Assembly: GCA_963773875.1 (NCBI GenBank)
Contig: CAVZCV010000010.1
Coordinates: forward strand, 248,001 to 312,000
Direction of reading: 5' to 3'
Source of the DNA: CAVTYH01 sp963773875
Lineage (GTDB): Bacteria > Planctomycetota > Planctomycetia > Pirellulales > JADZDJ01
Length of the DNA stretch: 64,000 nt
Part shown: one piece after another, positions 18,957 to 28,083 of the stretch
Position numbering within the stretch: position 1 is the stretch's first letter
Layout: each line of letters opens with the position of its first letter
Position numbers and translations under genes: made by a program
The notes under the pieces: generated by a model
The model's input: only the letters and a program-made list of their open reading frames with translations
Database searches by the model: none
What the model was told of the DNA's origin: nothing

Positions 18957-19866
18957 AGGCATTGTGGTAAACAAAGTGCGCTAATGCACCGAATGCTGCT
19001 AAGACGATCAAAGCCCATGATGCCGGCTCGGGCACCGATGTAACAGAACCGCCACCTTGACTGGCGACCAGATCGAGCAGGCCTTGAATATCGCGATTGG
19101 TGACGCTGCCCGAATTGTCGAAATCGCCGATGATGGTCAACTGCGCGGACGCGAGCGATTTGGCTGACTTGTAGGCATTCAAATCGGTCAGCGCCGAAAG
19201 CATCGCTGGAATGTCGGCTGCGGTAACGTGCCCATCGTGATTGAAGTCGCCCTGGATTGTCGCAGTGAGCGTCAGGCTCGTCAGGCTGCTGCCGCTCACT
19301 ACGCCAGCAGGTGGCAGCAGTGTCACAGTGCTCTGGTCGAAACTCGCCGGGCTGAGCGCAGTGTTCGTGGGCAGGGCGTCGCTCGAAAATATCGGGGCCG
19401 TGGAAAAGGCATTGAAGTCGGCATGGAAGGACACTGCCCCTCCCGCCAGGTGCGGAAAGAGAGCGGAGGCGTTGATATTGATATCGATCGCATTCACGGT
19501 AGTGAAGGTGATATCCATCCCGCTGAACGTGCCAAAATTGGCGGGATCATCAAGCGTGACCTCGTAACTTCCCGCCTTGTAATGGAAGAAAGTCAGTGCA
19601 GGCGGTGCTGCAGTATTCGTGAATCTTCCGAAAGTCGGATCGGGCGAGCTCGTCAATTGGAAGTCGAGGTCGGGAGCGGCTGTGTCGTAAGTGAGTTGGA
19701 ACGTCCAGGGCGTGCCGATGGGAATGGTCGCATCGCCACTGCTGTTTTCCGATATCGTTCCGGATGCCGCCAGCGAAAAGAGATCGGCCCTTGCGGGCGT
19801 TGCGGCAAGAACCAGCAGGCTCAACACGAGTAGAGCGGCGTTCGCGGAACGGGTGATTATTGCCAT
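18847..19866 (-). CDS. PEP-CTERM protein with dockerin-like repeats
   Basis: About 340 residues. It starts MAIITRSANAALLVLSLLVL (signal peptide); the strand-rich domain covers residues about 30-225. Two calcium-binding dockerin-like repeats follow (GDFNHDGHVTAADIPAMLSA and GDFDNSGSVTNRDIQGLL). The sorting signal is VPEPASWALIVLAAFGALAH. After it, 30-odd residues run on antisense to the Cys-rich gene and lack the expected Arg cluster. The true stop may therefore lie near 18950 and be masked by another indel. It is probably sorted by an exosortase system. The ligand is unknown. Confidence 0.78.
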   Translation of the reverse strand: MAIITRSANAALLVLSLLVLAATPARADLFSLAASGTISENSSGDATIPIGTPWTFQLTYDTAAPDLDFQLTSSPDPTFGRFTNTAAPPALTFFHYKAGSYEVTLDDPANFGTFSGMDITFTTVNAIDININASALFPHLAGGAVSFHADFNAFSTAPIFSSDALPTNTALSPASFDQSTVTLLPPAGVVSGSSLTSLTLTATIQGDFNHDGHVTAADIPAMLSALTDLNAYKSAKSLASAQLTIIGDFDNSGSVTNRDIQGLLDLVASQGGGSVTSVPEPASWALIVLAAFGALAHFVYHNASKQHGLPTPCDIRWHIPGTPRYMLGSQDQGALRPLQ

Positions 19867-20149
19867 GATAGTCCTCACATTCTGGCAGGCAATGATGGTG
19901 GGCCATTCGTCGCAGGCATGTTTCCATTCAAACGTTTGTACCGTACGGTACCGCCGAAGTACATCGCCCACATTAAGGTCGAATATCGAACATTCCAGTG
20001 CCATGCGTCGTACTGCGGAATAAGGTGCGAAAGATCACCGGGCAATCAGGGTACGGAGCCTGGACGTAATTTCTTGTGCGCGGCAGTTCTGACTACTAAG
20101 CTAATGGCAGCACTTCAGCGCTCGGCCCCATTATTGAAGGAAACGCATC

Positions 20150-22915
20150 GTGTGCACTAGCCATACTTTGTTGCGAACCGCCGTCGGATTGGCCCTCTCA
20201 CTACTCGTGGCCAGGGATTGGATTCTCGCTGCCGAATCCAAGGCCCCTCAAAAAATTGCGACTGTCGAAGGCATCACGGAATATCGACTCGATAACGGGC
20301 TACGAATACTTCTGTATCCCGATTCATCCCGTCCCACGGTCACGGTGAACATGACGGTGCTAGTAGGCTCGCGTCATGAAGGCTATGGCGAAACCGGCAT
20401 GGCGCACTTACTGGAGCACATGCTGTTCAAAGGCACGGCAGATCATCCCAGTATTCCCAAAGTGCTACAGGATCACGGCGCACAGTTCAACGCCACGACG
20501 TCGGACGATCGCACGAACTATTTCGAAACAGTACCGGCCAGCAACGAGAATCTTGATTATTTTCTCTGCCTGGAAGCCGACCGTCTGGTGAATAGTTTTG
20601 TGCGCAAATCGGATCTGGATTTTGAAATGACGGTCGTCCGCAATGAATTCGAGCGCGGCGAGAATTCTCCTTCCAATGTTCTCTCGGAGCGCATTTCGGC
20701 GGCGGCGTACGATTTCCACAATTATGGGAAGCCGACGATCGGCAATCGGAGCGATATTGAACGCGTGCCCATCGAGAATTTGCAAGCGTTCTATCACAAG
20801 TATTATCAGCCCGATAACGTGGTGCTGGTCATCGCCGGGCAATTCGATGAATCGAAAGCGCTGGAATTGGTGCAAAAATATTTCGGGGCAATTCCACGGC
20901 CGCAGCGCAAGCTCGATAAGACGTACACCGAAGAGCCGGCGCAGGACGGCGAACGAAGCGTCATTCTGCGACGTGTGGGCGAAGTCGGCATCGTCGGCGC
21001 GGCATATCACATTCCGGCCGCTTCACATGAAGATGCGGCCGCTCTTGAAGTCCTGGCTAGCATTCTTAGCTCTCAGCCTTCCGGCCGGTTGTATAAGGCG
21101 CTCGTCGAAACAAAAAAGGCGACGAGTGCGTATGCCAACGGCCAGGGAGAGCATGATCCCGGCTTATTGGTCGCGATGGCCGAAGTTCGCGACCCGGCCA
21201 CGCTCACGAATGTTCGTGATGACATGACCGGCCTGGTGGAATCGATCGGTTCGCAGGGCGTTACCGATGAAGAAGTGCAGCGTGCCAAACAGCAGATCCT
21301 GAAAGCCCGGGAACGGGCCGCGGCGAACACGAGCCAGTTCGCGCTGTCTTTAACAGGTTGGATCGCCGTGGGCGATTGGCGATTGTACTTTTTGGACCGC
21401 GATCGGTTAGAGAAAGTCACGCCTGCCGAAGTCAAGGAGGTGGCCGCAAAATATCTGGTTTCGAACAATCGCACCGTGGGGATGTTCCTTCCGACCGATA
21501 AGCCGGCACGCATTGCGGTGCCGGCGACGCCCGACGTGAACGCACTAGTCGACAATTATCAAGGACGAAAATCGATCTCCGCCGGCGAAACCTTCGATGC
21601 CACGCCAGAAAACATCGAAGCCCGGGTAAAACGGGTGACGTTGCCCGAAGGCATTAAGGGCACGTTGCTCTCCAAAAAAACTCGCGGCGATGAAGTGCGT
21701 CTGTTGCTGACTCTTCGTTATGGCAATGAGAAAAACCTTCAAGGCTTCGAAGCGGCTTCCGGTCTGTTGCCGGAATTGATGCTTCGCGGCACCAAGAAAC
21801 TTAGTTATCAGGAGCTGCGCGATCAGCTCGATCATTTGGGAGCGACCATCAACGCTGGATCCGGAAGCGGGCCGGTATCGGTGGGCGTAGTTCGCTTTTC
21901 AGTACAAGCCAAACGCGATACTCTGCCGGCCGTTCTGGAACTGTTGAAACAAGTGCTGCGCGAACCGTTGTTGCCGGAAGACAAATTTGACGAAATGAAG
22001 CGCCAGCGGCTTGCAGATATGGAGCAATCGCGAACCGAACCGAGCGTTCTCGCCGGTAGAAAACTCAGCCGATCGTTCGCGCCCTATTCCACCGACGATG
22101 TGCGCTATGTGCCGACCATCGACGAATCGATTGAGCGAATGAAGCGTGCCACACATGCTCAAGTGGAAGAGTTGTATCGTGATTACTTGGGATCGCAGTC
22201 CGGCGAATTGAGCATTGTCGGCGATTTCGACCCCGGCGCCTGCATGCCGATCTTGGAAGAAGCGCTATCGGGTTGGAAAGCCACCAAGCCGTACAGCCGC
22301 ATCGCCATGAAGATTCCTGACGGCCTGACTGGCGACAAGCATTCGATTGATACGCCCGATAAAGCCAACGCGACATTCGTGGCCGGAATGCTCTTCCCGA
22401 TGCGCGACGATGATCCGGATTATCCGGCCATGCAAATTGCAGACTACATTTTCGGGAGCAGTACCTTGTCATCGCGGCTGGGGGACCGCGTTCGCCAGAA
22501 GGAAGGTCTCTCGTACGGTGTTACTTCAAACTTGAACGCGTCGGCCTTTGATGTGCGAGCAGGCTTCTCGATGTCGGCCATTTGCAATCCGCTGAACATC
22601 GACAAGGTGGAAACAGCGATCAAGGAAGAACTCAATAAGCTGCTCGCCGACGGCATCACCCAAGACGAATTGGACCGCGCCAAGCAAGGCTATTTGCAAT
22701 CGCAAAAGGTCCGCCGCACGTCGGATGTTGGGCTTTCCGCCACACTCTCGGAGTTGAGTTACCAGGGCCGGACGATGAAATTCATCGCCGATATCGAGCG
22801 GAAGATTAACGAATTGACGCCGGAGCAAGTTAACGCAGCCATCCGAAAGCATTTGCATCCGCAGGATCTGGTCATCGTCAGAGCCGGTGATTTCAAGGCG
22901 AACAATTCGCACTGA
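20150..22915 (+). CDS. Two-domain M16 zinc peptidase, exported
   Basis: 921 residues, one unbroken frame, starting at a GTG preceded by GAAGGAAA. After a signal peptide (AVGLALSLLVA) comes the active M16 domain with HLLEH (residues 86-90) and the distal Glu in RNEFERGE (around 166). A second M16 pair spans about 480-900 (NATFVAGMLFPM, RQKEGLSYGVTS) and lacks the HxxEH motif, as usual for the inactive half of pitrilysin-type enzymes. It probably degrades peptides in the periplasm. A GH130 gene follows on the same strand after 131 nt. Confidence 0.9.
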   Translation: MCTSHTLLRTAVGLALSLLVARDWILAAESKAPQKIATVEGITEYRLDNGLRILLYPDSSRPTVTVNMTVLVGSRHEGYGETGMAHLLEHMLFKGTADHPSIPKVLQDHGAQFNATTSDDRTNYFETVPASNENLDYFLCLEADRLVNSFVRKSDLDFEMTVVRNEFERGENSPSNVLSERISAAAYDFHNYGKPTIGNRSDIERVPIENLQAFYHKYYQPDNVVLVIAGQFDESKALELVQKYFGAIPRPQRKLDKTYTEEPAQDGERSVILRRVGEVGIVGAAYHIPAASHEDAAALEVLASILSSQPSGRLYKALVETKKATSAYANGQGEHDPGLLVAMAEVRDPATLTNVRDDMTGLVESIGSQGVTDEEVQRAKQQILKARERAAANTSQFALSLTGWIAVGDWRLYFLDRDRLEKVTPAEVKEVAAKYLVSNNRTVGMFLPTDKPARIAVPATPDVNALVDNYQGRKSISAGETFDATPENIEARVKRVTLPEGIKGTLLSKKTRGDEVRLLLTLRYGNEKNLQGFEAASGLLPELMLRGTKKLSYQELRDQLDHLGATINAGSGSGPVSVGVVRFSVQAKRDTLPAVLELLKQVLREPLLPEDKFDEMKRQRLADMEQSRTEPSVLAGRKLSRSFAPYSTDDVRYVPTIDESIERMKRATHAQVEELYRDYLGSQSGELSIVGDFDPGACMPILEEALSGWKATKPYSRIAMKIPDGLTGDKHSIDTPDKANATFVAGMLFPMRDDDPDYPAMQIADYIFGSSTLSSRLGDRVRQKEGLSYGVTSNLNASAFDVRAGFSMSAICNPLNIDKVETAIKEELNKLLADGITQDELDRAKQGYLQSQKVRRTSDVGLSATLSELSYQGRTMKFIADIERKINELTPEQVNAAIRKHLHPQDLVIVRAGDFKANNSH

Positions 22916-23046
22916 GATGCAAGCCACGATTAAAATATTTCGCCAGTGGCCGAGTATACTGCAACGCGGGAAACTCAATCGTCCTCATGATGGCATTGTA
23001 TCGCAGATCGGCCAGGGCCTAAATTCAAAAACAACTTCGACACGTT

Positions 23047-24077
23047 TTGATTCAGCCCACAGACGTGTCGCCGTTACGCGACGACTTCGAGGTGATTGGC
23101 ACGTTCAACCCGGGCGTAGCCGTGACAGATGACGGTGTCGTGCTGCTGGTCCGCGTCGCCGAACGCCCAATTGAACAGCGATCTAGCTTCACTGGCTTAC
23201 CGCGCTGGGATGCGGATCGGGGACTAACGGTCGACTGGGTCCCAAATGACGAATTGGAATCGATTGACCCGCGCGTTGTGCGCACGAAATCGGACCGGCG
23301 TGCGCGTCTCACCTTCGCGTCGCATCTAAAGGTCGTTAGAAGCGAGGATGGAGTCAGCGTTAGCGACTATGATGGTGCGCACTTCTGTCCCGAGTCTCTG
23401 CTTGAAGAATTTGGGGTCGAAGATTCGCGAATCACATGGATCGATAACCGCTTCTACATAACGTACGTTGCGGTTTCACGCCACGGCGTGGCCACGGCGT
23501 TGGCGTCGACGGAGGATTTTCAGACCTTCCGCCGACATGGCATTATTTTTGGACCGGAGAACAAGGATGTTGTGCTATTCCCAGAGCAAATCAGAGGTGA
23601 GTATGTCGCGCTGCACCGACCGAGTGGTTCGGCAGGGTTCGCTCGACCAGAAATCTGGTTGGCCAAGTCAACTGATTTATTGCACTGGGGACAACATCAG
23701 CAATTGCTGAGCGTTGGAAAGGACTGGGACAGCGTCCGCATTGGCGCCGGTCCGCCGCCGCTACGGATCGATGAAGGTTGGCTAGTCATTTACCACGGAG
23801 CTGGCAGACCGGATCGCCCGGGCGCGGTGGGAGCATATGCGGCCGCGCGCTACTCTTGGATCATGAAGATCCGAGTCGCGTTTTGCGTCGCAGTATAGTT
23901 CCGCTGTTTAGCCCGGTAGCTGATTTTGAATGCGACGGGTTTGTGCCCAACGTGGTCTTTCCCACCGGAATCGTAGTCGAAGATCGATCGCTGCTGATCT
24001 ACTACGGCGCCGCCGATACGGTCTCCGCCGTGATAGGAATCTCCATCAATGATGTTTTAGGCTCGATGAATGCTTGA
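23047..24077 (+). CDS. GH130-family glycoside phosphorylase/hydrolase, short form (one frame break)
   Basis: About 343 residues of five-bladed propeller typical of GH130, enzymes acting on beta-mannosides with phosphate or water. The catalytic acid is expected in EDSRITWIDNRFYITYVA (Glu-Asp-x-Arg motif). The phosphate/sugar site is expected around LVIYHGAG and the late YYGAADTV. The frame breaks in the GC-rich 23839-23850: VGAYAA should continue as LLLDHEDPSRVL. The start is a TTG; the codons before it (IQKQLRHV) have no ATG, so the N-terminus is uncertain. It converges with a larger GH130 gene 13 bp away. Confidence 0.78.
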
Positions 24078-24090
24078 TTGCAAAAACGCT

Positions 24091-25638
24091 TCACGCAGGT
24101 CGCATTGCGTCGAGCACCTGATCGAGTGAAACCGTCGCAAAAGAACTGGCATAATCGGCCATCGCATACGGGATGATAAGCTCGCGACCATGTAATGCGG
24201 CGCCGCAACTGTAAACAACGTTCGGTACGTAGCCCTCGCGCTCATTCTCGTTGGGCGCGAGCAAAGGTTCAGCCGTGCGGCCAATGACTTTGGCGGGATT
24301 CTCCAGGTCGAGCAAAAATGCCCCAATCGAATACTTTCGCATCGGCCCAACTCCGTGGCTCAGTACAAGCCAGCCGGCTTCGGTTTCAATCGGCGATCCA
24401 CAATTTCCCACTTGCACAAATTCCCACGGAAAAGTCGGCTTAAGAATCAGCTCCTTGCTGTACCAAAAGTGCAGCATGTCGGAGTACATCAGGAAGATAT
24501 TCTCATGGTCTTGCCGCGAAAGCATGGCATAGTGGCCGCCGATTTTTCGTGGAAATAATGCGAATCCTTTGTTCCGGACCTCCGGTCCATTGAGTGTGCT
24601 GATCTTGAAATGCAAGAAATCGTCGGTTTCTAACAATTGCGGCAGAACGACTTTGCCATCGAACGCGGTATAAGTTGCATAGTGTCGTGTACTGCCATCG
24701 TCGTCGTGAAACTGCACGAATCGGGCGTCTTCGATGCCATTGGTCTCGGTCGGTGAATACGGAAAAATACATCGCTCGGACAGACTTTGATCCGGTTCGT
24801 ACGTCGATTCGTAATTCGATTTGGCCAGGGCTATCACACCTTTGGAGATTGGTTCCCATTCTGCCTGCTTCGCTCGAAACTGCCGCAGCACGCGGCGGAC
24901 TGCATCTTCGAGTTGGCCAATGCTGAATTGTTCATCGAGCATGATAAACACTTGCTCGGTAAAGCCGTTGGAAAGACCTAGCTCGATCAATTTGCGCAGG
25001 AATAATGGCTTATCGTATTGCGGATTCGGAACGACCCGCGGGGTGGTGACAAACCGCGTTGGATTGTCGACCGTAATCTTGTTATTTGCATCGACGGTGC
25101 CGGAACGGAACGTGATTGAAGAGATGTGCCCTTCGCCCGTTGCACGGAGGCTGAGAATGAATCTTCGCGTTCCCGCTGCCAATCCGCTCTGGTCGGGATG
25201 CCAAACCATCGATGGATTAAACAGTGCGGCTGATTCAAGTGAATATTCATTGGTAAAATATGCGCCGATCAGCAGTCGCCGCTCCTCGCTGAGCGATTCG
25301 TCCGTCAACAAATGACGTCGGACGCTCTCAAAGCGATCCAGCAAGTAGTCGTGTAGTCTCTGATGACGTCCTTGGAACTCGCGCATCACTTCCGCGAGCA
25401 GTCGCGACACTTCGGCATCACCAACCGACATGACACGGGCGATGATCTTCAGTGCGCGTTCGTCACTGGCCGGCTCGAAGGGCCGGAATAAAACGCGATT
25501 GTTATTCGGCTTGAGAACAATGCCGGTGCGCTTGACTTCCAATTTCGATGATCCAGTATGCTGGCGAGCCGGACGAGTTTCAGGTTGACGCGATCGAACC
25601 GGATCCGTCCGCTGATCAGCTTTCACTGCTATTACCAT
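24091..25638 (-). CDS. GH130-family enzyme, long form
   Basis: 515 residues. An N-terminal helical region (about 1-150, with DERALKIIARVMSVGDAEVS) precedes a GH130 propeller. It contains GIEDARFVQFHDDDG (catalytic-acid motif), WLVLSHGVGPM and EGYVPNVVYSCG. The long N-terminal extension defines a separate GH130 subgroup often found beside GT4 glycosyltransferases. It opens with ATG 25638. Direct context: the short GH130 gene converges on it, and a GT4 cluster lies 2.4 kb away. Phosphorylase versus hydrolase cannot be decided here. Confidence 0.8.
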   Translation of the reverse strand: MVIAVKADQRTDPVRSRQPETRPARQHTGSSKLEVKRTGIVLKPNNNRVLFRPFEPASDERALKIIARVMSVGDAEVSRLLAEVMREFQGRHQRLHDYLLDRFESVRRHLLTDESLSEERRLLIGAYFTNEYSLESAALFNPSMVWHPDQSGLAAGTRRFILSLRATGEGHISSITFRSGTVDANNKITVDNPTRFVTTPRVVPNPQYDKPLFLRKLIELGLSNGFTEQVFIMLDEQFSIGQLEDAVRRVLRQFRAKQAEWEPISKGVIALAKSNYESTYEPDQSLSERCIFPYSPTETNGIEDARFVQFHDDDGSTRHYATYTAFDGKVVLPQLLETDDFLHFKISTLNGPEVRNKGFALFPRKIGGHYAMLSRQDHENIFLMYSDMLHFWYSKELILKPTFPWEFVQVGNCGSPIETEAGWLVLSHGVGPMRKYSIGAFLLDLENPAKVIGRTAEPLLAPNENEREGYVPNVVYSCGAALHGRELIIPYAMADYASSFATVSLDQVLDAMRPA

Positions 25639-26060
25639 TATGCTGCCTAATTAAGTTCCGTGGGGTAAATCGGGCTCGGCATCCTAGCGGAATAGCAGAA
25701 TTGGTCTTAGCCCAATTGATCTCTTCGCGGGGCCAAACATTCCGCAGTTGCGGCGTTTGTCGGAGCCTTAATGCGATAAAATAAAGGCTTTGATGAATGA
25801 ATCAGCACCAATTTGCTAGGACGGCCGGTGGTTTACGTCTGAATTGCAATTAGCGGCGCGCGTGTTCGATCGCGACAGCGTCGGAAACATCGCAAATCGG
25901 TGGCGTCAATATCGCTTGGGGGTAACCTAAACCCATTAAACAGACCACCAAAGACCCGCTGACCCAACTTTTACAACGATTGTGTGTCCCGCGGTACTGC
26001 AGTCGCAAACACGACATACAGTTAAGCGCCGTTACCGGCTTTCCACAAGCGAGGACATAA
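25639..26060. other. Intergenic region
   Basis: About 420 bp between the long GH130 gene and a micro-ORF. The only open frames are short and carry no features. I see no clear promoter or hairpin. Confidence 0.4.
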
Positions 26061-26177
26061 ATGAGCGCGGAATTCGATCGGCGGACACCGTCGTTGGCTC
26101 TTCTATCGATCGGCCTGTTGCTGGCTCTGGCATGCGGCGGAATTGTATTTGCCGCCATCGTGTCGATATTTCGCTAG
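26061..26177 (+). CDS. 38-residue single-pass membrane microprotein
   Basis: MSAEFDRRTP opens a frame with GAGGACATAA immediately upstream (ribosome-binding site at 7-nt spacing). It continues as one hydrophobic helix (LALLSIGLLLALACGGIVFA) and ends IVSIFR. A short charged cytoplasmic head plus one membrane pass is the usual design of regulatory or stress microproteins. It stands 76 nt from the convergent DUF2294 gene. No homologue is known to me. Confidence 0.5.
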   Translation: MSAEFDRRTPSLALLSIGLLLALACGGIVFAAIVSIFR

Positions 26178-26253
26178 TGCTTCCAACCGCTGCAGAGTCC
26201 GCGATCCAAATTGCAAATTCAGTTTGATTTCGCCGGAGAGAGATAGCCCGATG

Positions 26254-26634
26254 CTACTTTCGCCGGCCTTCACGAAAATCAGGCGATTCCGCGAGCGTGA
26301 AGACCACGACTTCTTCACCAGTAATCGTGCTAATATCGTGGTGCAAACTTACCGCCTTAACGCCAGTCACCTTCTCGACCATGGCTTCCAATACTGGCCG
26401 GGCGGTTTCGATTAATTGCGTCCGTACCTCTTTCAGGAGGTCGCGGCCTTTTTCAGATGAAACTGTTTTTACTAGTTGCTGCTCAGCTTCTGTGAGAACT
26501 CCCTTCAGACGGACGACAAGCAGATCGCCAATCAGGTGCGTGCGAATGTCCTTAGGTCCACGTCCCATGTAATGCTGTTCGAAGCGCGTAATTCCGTCGC
26601 AAATGGCAGCTTCGATTTCACCTTGTGTCTTCAT
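26254..26634 (-). CDS. DUF2294-domain protein, copy 1
   Basis: 126 residues starting MKTQGEIEAAICDGITRFEQ. The family hallmarks are visible: YMGRGPKDIRTHLIGDLLVV, RLKGVLTEAEQQL, and VEKVTGVKAVSLHHDIST followed by GEEVVVFTL. DUF2294 proteins are small cytosolic proteins of unknown function. A second, divergent copy lies at 27340 within the csrA cluster. An alternative ATG is at 26643. Confidence 0.85.
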   Translation of the reverse strand: MKTQGEIEAAICDGITRFEQHYMGRGPKDIRTHLIGDLLVVRLKGVLTEAEQQLVKTVSSEKGRDLLKEVRTQLIETARPVLEAMVEKVTGVKAVSLHHDISTITGEEVVVFTLAESPDFREGRRK

Positions 26635-26859
26635 GGCGGCCATTCTATTCCGTTCAGCCAACTCAATTTGATTGCAGTTGAGGCGCACAACAAGCTGCCA
26701 ATCGTTGTTTTCAGCGATCCAATTCGAATATATCAGTCGGAATAAAGTATTTCACCTTGTATTCCCTCGCCGCTGCCGTAGGATGGTTGTGATGAGTTAC
26801 TAACGGAGCGGTAAACTCAAATACAGTTCTTTTGATATCGCCAGTAAATCTCGGATGAC

Positions 26860-26954
26860 TAGCTGAAGAGCAACCCGGCCCGGCCGGGAGGCTCGTTAAC
26901 GAGTAAACCGATGTGATTGATCACCGTATTGGTGGTCGGCCACATCGGTTTTTT
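26860..26954 (+). ncRNA. Candidate small RNA or attenuator ending in a strong terminator
   Basis: Three hairpins follow each other: CCCGGCCCGGCCGGG, CTCGTTAACGAG, and AAACCGATGTG pairing with CACATCGGTTT followed by a T-run (26905-26954). This is a textbook factor-independent terminator on the plus strand. There is no plus-strand gene upstream: the neighbour to the left runs the other way. So it ends either an unannotated small RNA or a prematurely terminated leader of the YeaQ-csrA operon that starts 90 nt later. No promoter could be assigned with confidence. Confidence 0.45.
26905..26954 (+). terminator. Factor-independent terminator upstream of the YeaQ-csrA operon
   Basis: An 11-bp stem (AAACCGATGTG/CACATCGGTTT) with an inner GATCACC/GGTGGTC arm is followed by a run of T. 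Orientation is plus. Confidence 0.75.
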
Positions 26955-27043
26955 GTTGCACTTGCACTTCGCAATTTAAGTTGCCCTCGTGCGGACTTCT
27001 TAAAAAATTTGAATCGTCGTTACCTCAAAACTGGGAGAGTTCA

Positions 27044-27313
27044 ATGCTCGGATTTTTTTGGTGGTTGATCGTCGGATTGATTGCAGGAGCACTCGCCCGG
27101 CTGTTGATTCCAGGCAAGCAGCCCATGAGTGTGCTATTGACCGTGGTATTGGGGCTGATCGGTTCCATCGTGGGTGGACTAATCTCGGCGGTGATCTTTG
27201 GTTACAACGCCACGGATCCTGGTTTTCACGCGGGCGGATTGATCATGTCTACGATCGGCGCGGTCATTGTTCTCGGTATTTACATCACCTATTCCCGAAA
27301 GAAGGTCGCTTGA
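27044..27313 (+). CDS. YeaQ/GlsB-type stress-response membrane protein
   Basis: 89 residues, nearly all membrane: FFWWLIVGLIAGALARLLIP, VLLTVVLGLIGSIVGGLI and STIGAVIVLGIYITY. This three-helix Gly-rich pattern with an early GxxxxxxxP turn marks the transglycosylase-associated (GlsB/YeaQ/YmgE) family. It is linked to general stress and of unknown mechanism. GGGAGAG stands before ATG 27044. It is the first gene of a plus-strand series continuing through DUF2294, csrA and GT4. Confidence 0.88.
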   Translation: MLGFFWWLIVGLIAGALARLLIPGKQPMSVLLTVVLGLIGSIVGGLISAVIFGYNATDPGFHAGGLIMSTIGAVIVLGIYITYSRKKVA

Positions 27314-27339
27314 CTACGTAGCAGCGGCGATTGAAAGAA

Positions 27340-27774
27340 ATGGATAAACCGATGGACGCCCTCCAAGCACCGGAAACGAGCGCAGCGCAGCAAATCGCGA
27401 TGGCCGCTGTCGCCTTTCATCAAAAACGAACAGGACATGCGCCAAAATCGGCAACGGTAGTCCTCGGAGCGAACACGCTCGTGGTCACGTTACACGAAGC
27501 GCTCTCGCCGGCCGAAAAGGCTTTGGCGCAAAGCAAAGTCGGCGCCGCCCAGGTGCAAAAGTTTCACCGCGAATTGTTCACGTCGTCCAGTGAACCACTG
27601 CGGCAGGAAATTGAACGGATTACCGGGGTCAACGTGCAAGAAGCAACTGCAGAAGTCGAAATGACAAGCGGCACAGTAGTGCAGGTATTCATGAGCGGCA
27701 CGATGGTGCAGGTGTTCCAGCTCTCCCAACGTGTTCCGACGGACACCTGGAGCGGGAATGGCAGCGACCAATAG
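27340..27774 (+). CDS. DUF2294-domain protein, copy 2
   Basis: 144 residues (MDKPMDALQAPETSAAQQIA...). It is related to copy 1 through KRTGHAPKSATVVLGANTLV, TLHEALSPAEKAL and IERITGVNVQEATAEVEMTS. It ends with an unusual repeated tail (SGTVVQVFMSGTMVQVFQLS). It sits between the YeaQ-like gene (26-nt gap) and csrA (23-nt gap), so it is operonic. ATG 27340 is preferred to the TTG at 27331. Function unknown. Confidence 0.72.
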   Translation: MDKPMDALQAPETSAAQQIAMAAVAFHQKRTGHAPKSATVVLGANTLVVTLHEALSPAEKALAQSKVGAAQVQKFHRELFTSSSEPLRQEIERITGVNVQEATAEVEMTSGTVVQVFMSGTMVQVFQLSQRVPTDTWSGNGSDQ

Positions 27775-27784
27775 TCGTGGAGAT

Positions 27785-27790
27785 GGAGGT
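27785..27790 (+). promoter_or_regulatory. csrA ribosome-binding site overlapping GGA motifs
   Basis: GGAGGT stands 7 nt before the csrA ATG inside GTGGAGATGGAGGTC. The two GGA triplets, one within ANGGA, match the core of CsrA-binding sites, so autoregulation is possible. This is inference. Confidence 0.4.
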
Positions 27791-27797
27791 CTTATTC

Positions 27798-28025
27798 ATG
27801 TTAGTTCTGTCGCGGAAAAGTCAAGAATCGGTGGTGATTGGCGGTACAAATCGAGCCGACGGCAAGCTTGTGATTACTGTGCTCGAAATAAAAGGTGCCC
27901 ACGTGCGTTTGGGCTTTGACGCACCACAGGACATGGCTGTTCATCGCATGGAGATTTGGAAGCGAATCTGTGCCGAGGTGAATCCAGACGCTGCGGCCGA
28001 AGATCCGCCGGCAATGAAGATTTAG
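27798..28025 (+). CDS. csrA: CsrA, carbon storage regulator
   Basis: 75 residues opening MLVLSRKSQESVVIGG and continuing KLVITVLEIKGAHVRLGFDA and VHRMEIWKRI: the complete CsrA strand order. The conserved Leu4/Arg6 region and the late RLGF.AP block are intact. CsrA binds GGA-containing loops near ribosome-binding sites to control translation of carbon and surface genes. Here it lies within a run of stress and glycan genes and 58 nt upstream of a GT4 glycosyltransferase, which makes those neighbours plausible targets. The tail (AAAEDPPAMKI) is slightly long but normal. Confidence 0.95.
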   Translation: MLVLSRKSQESVVIGGTNRADGKLVITVLEIKGAHVRLGFDAPQDMAVHRMEIWKRICAEVNPDAAAEDPPAMKI

Positions 28026-28083
28026 CAGTCAGATATTCGAGCCAGTGTGTTATTGGCGGAATGACCAACTCAAGAGGTGATTA

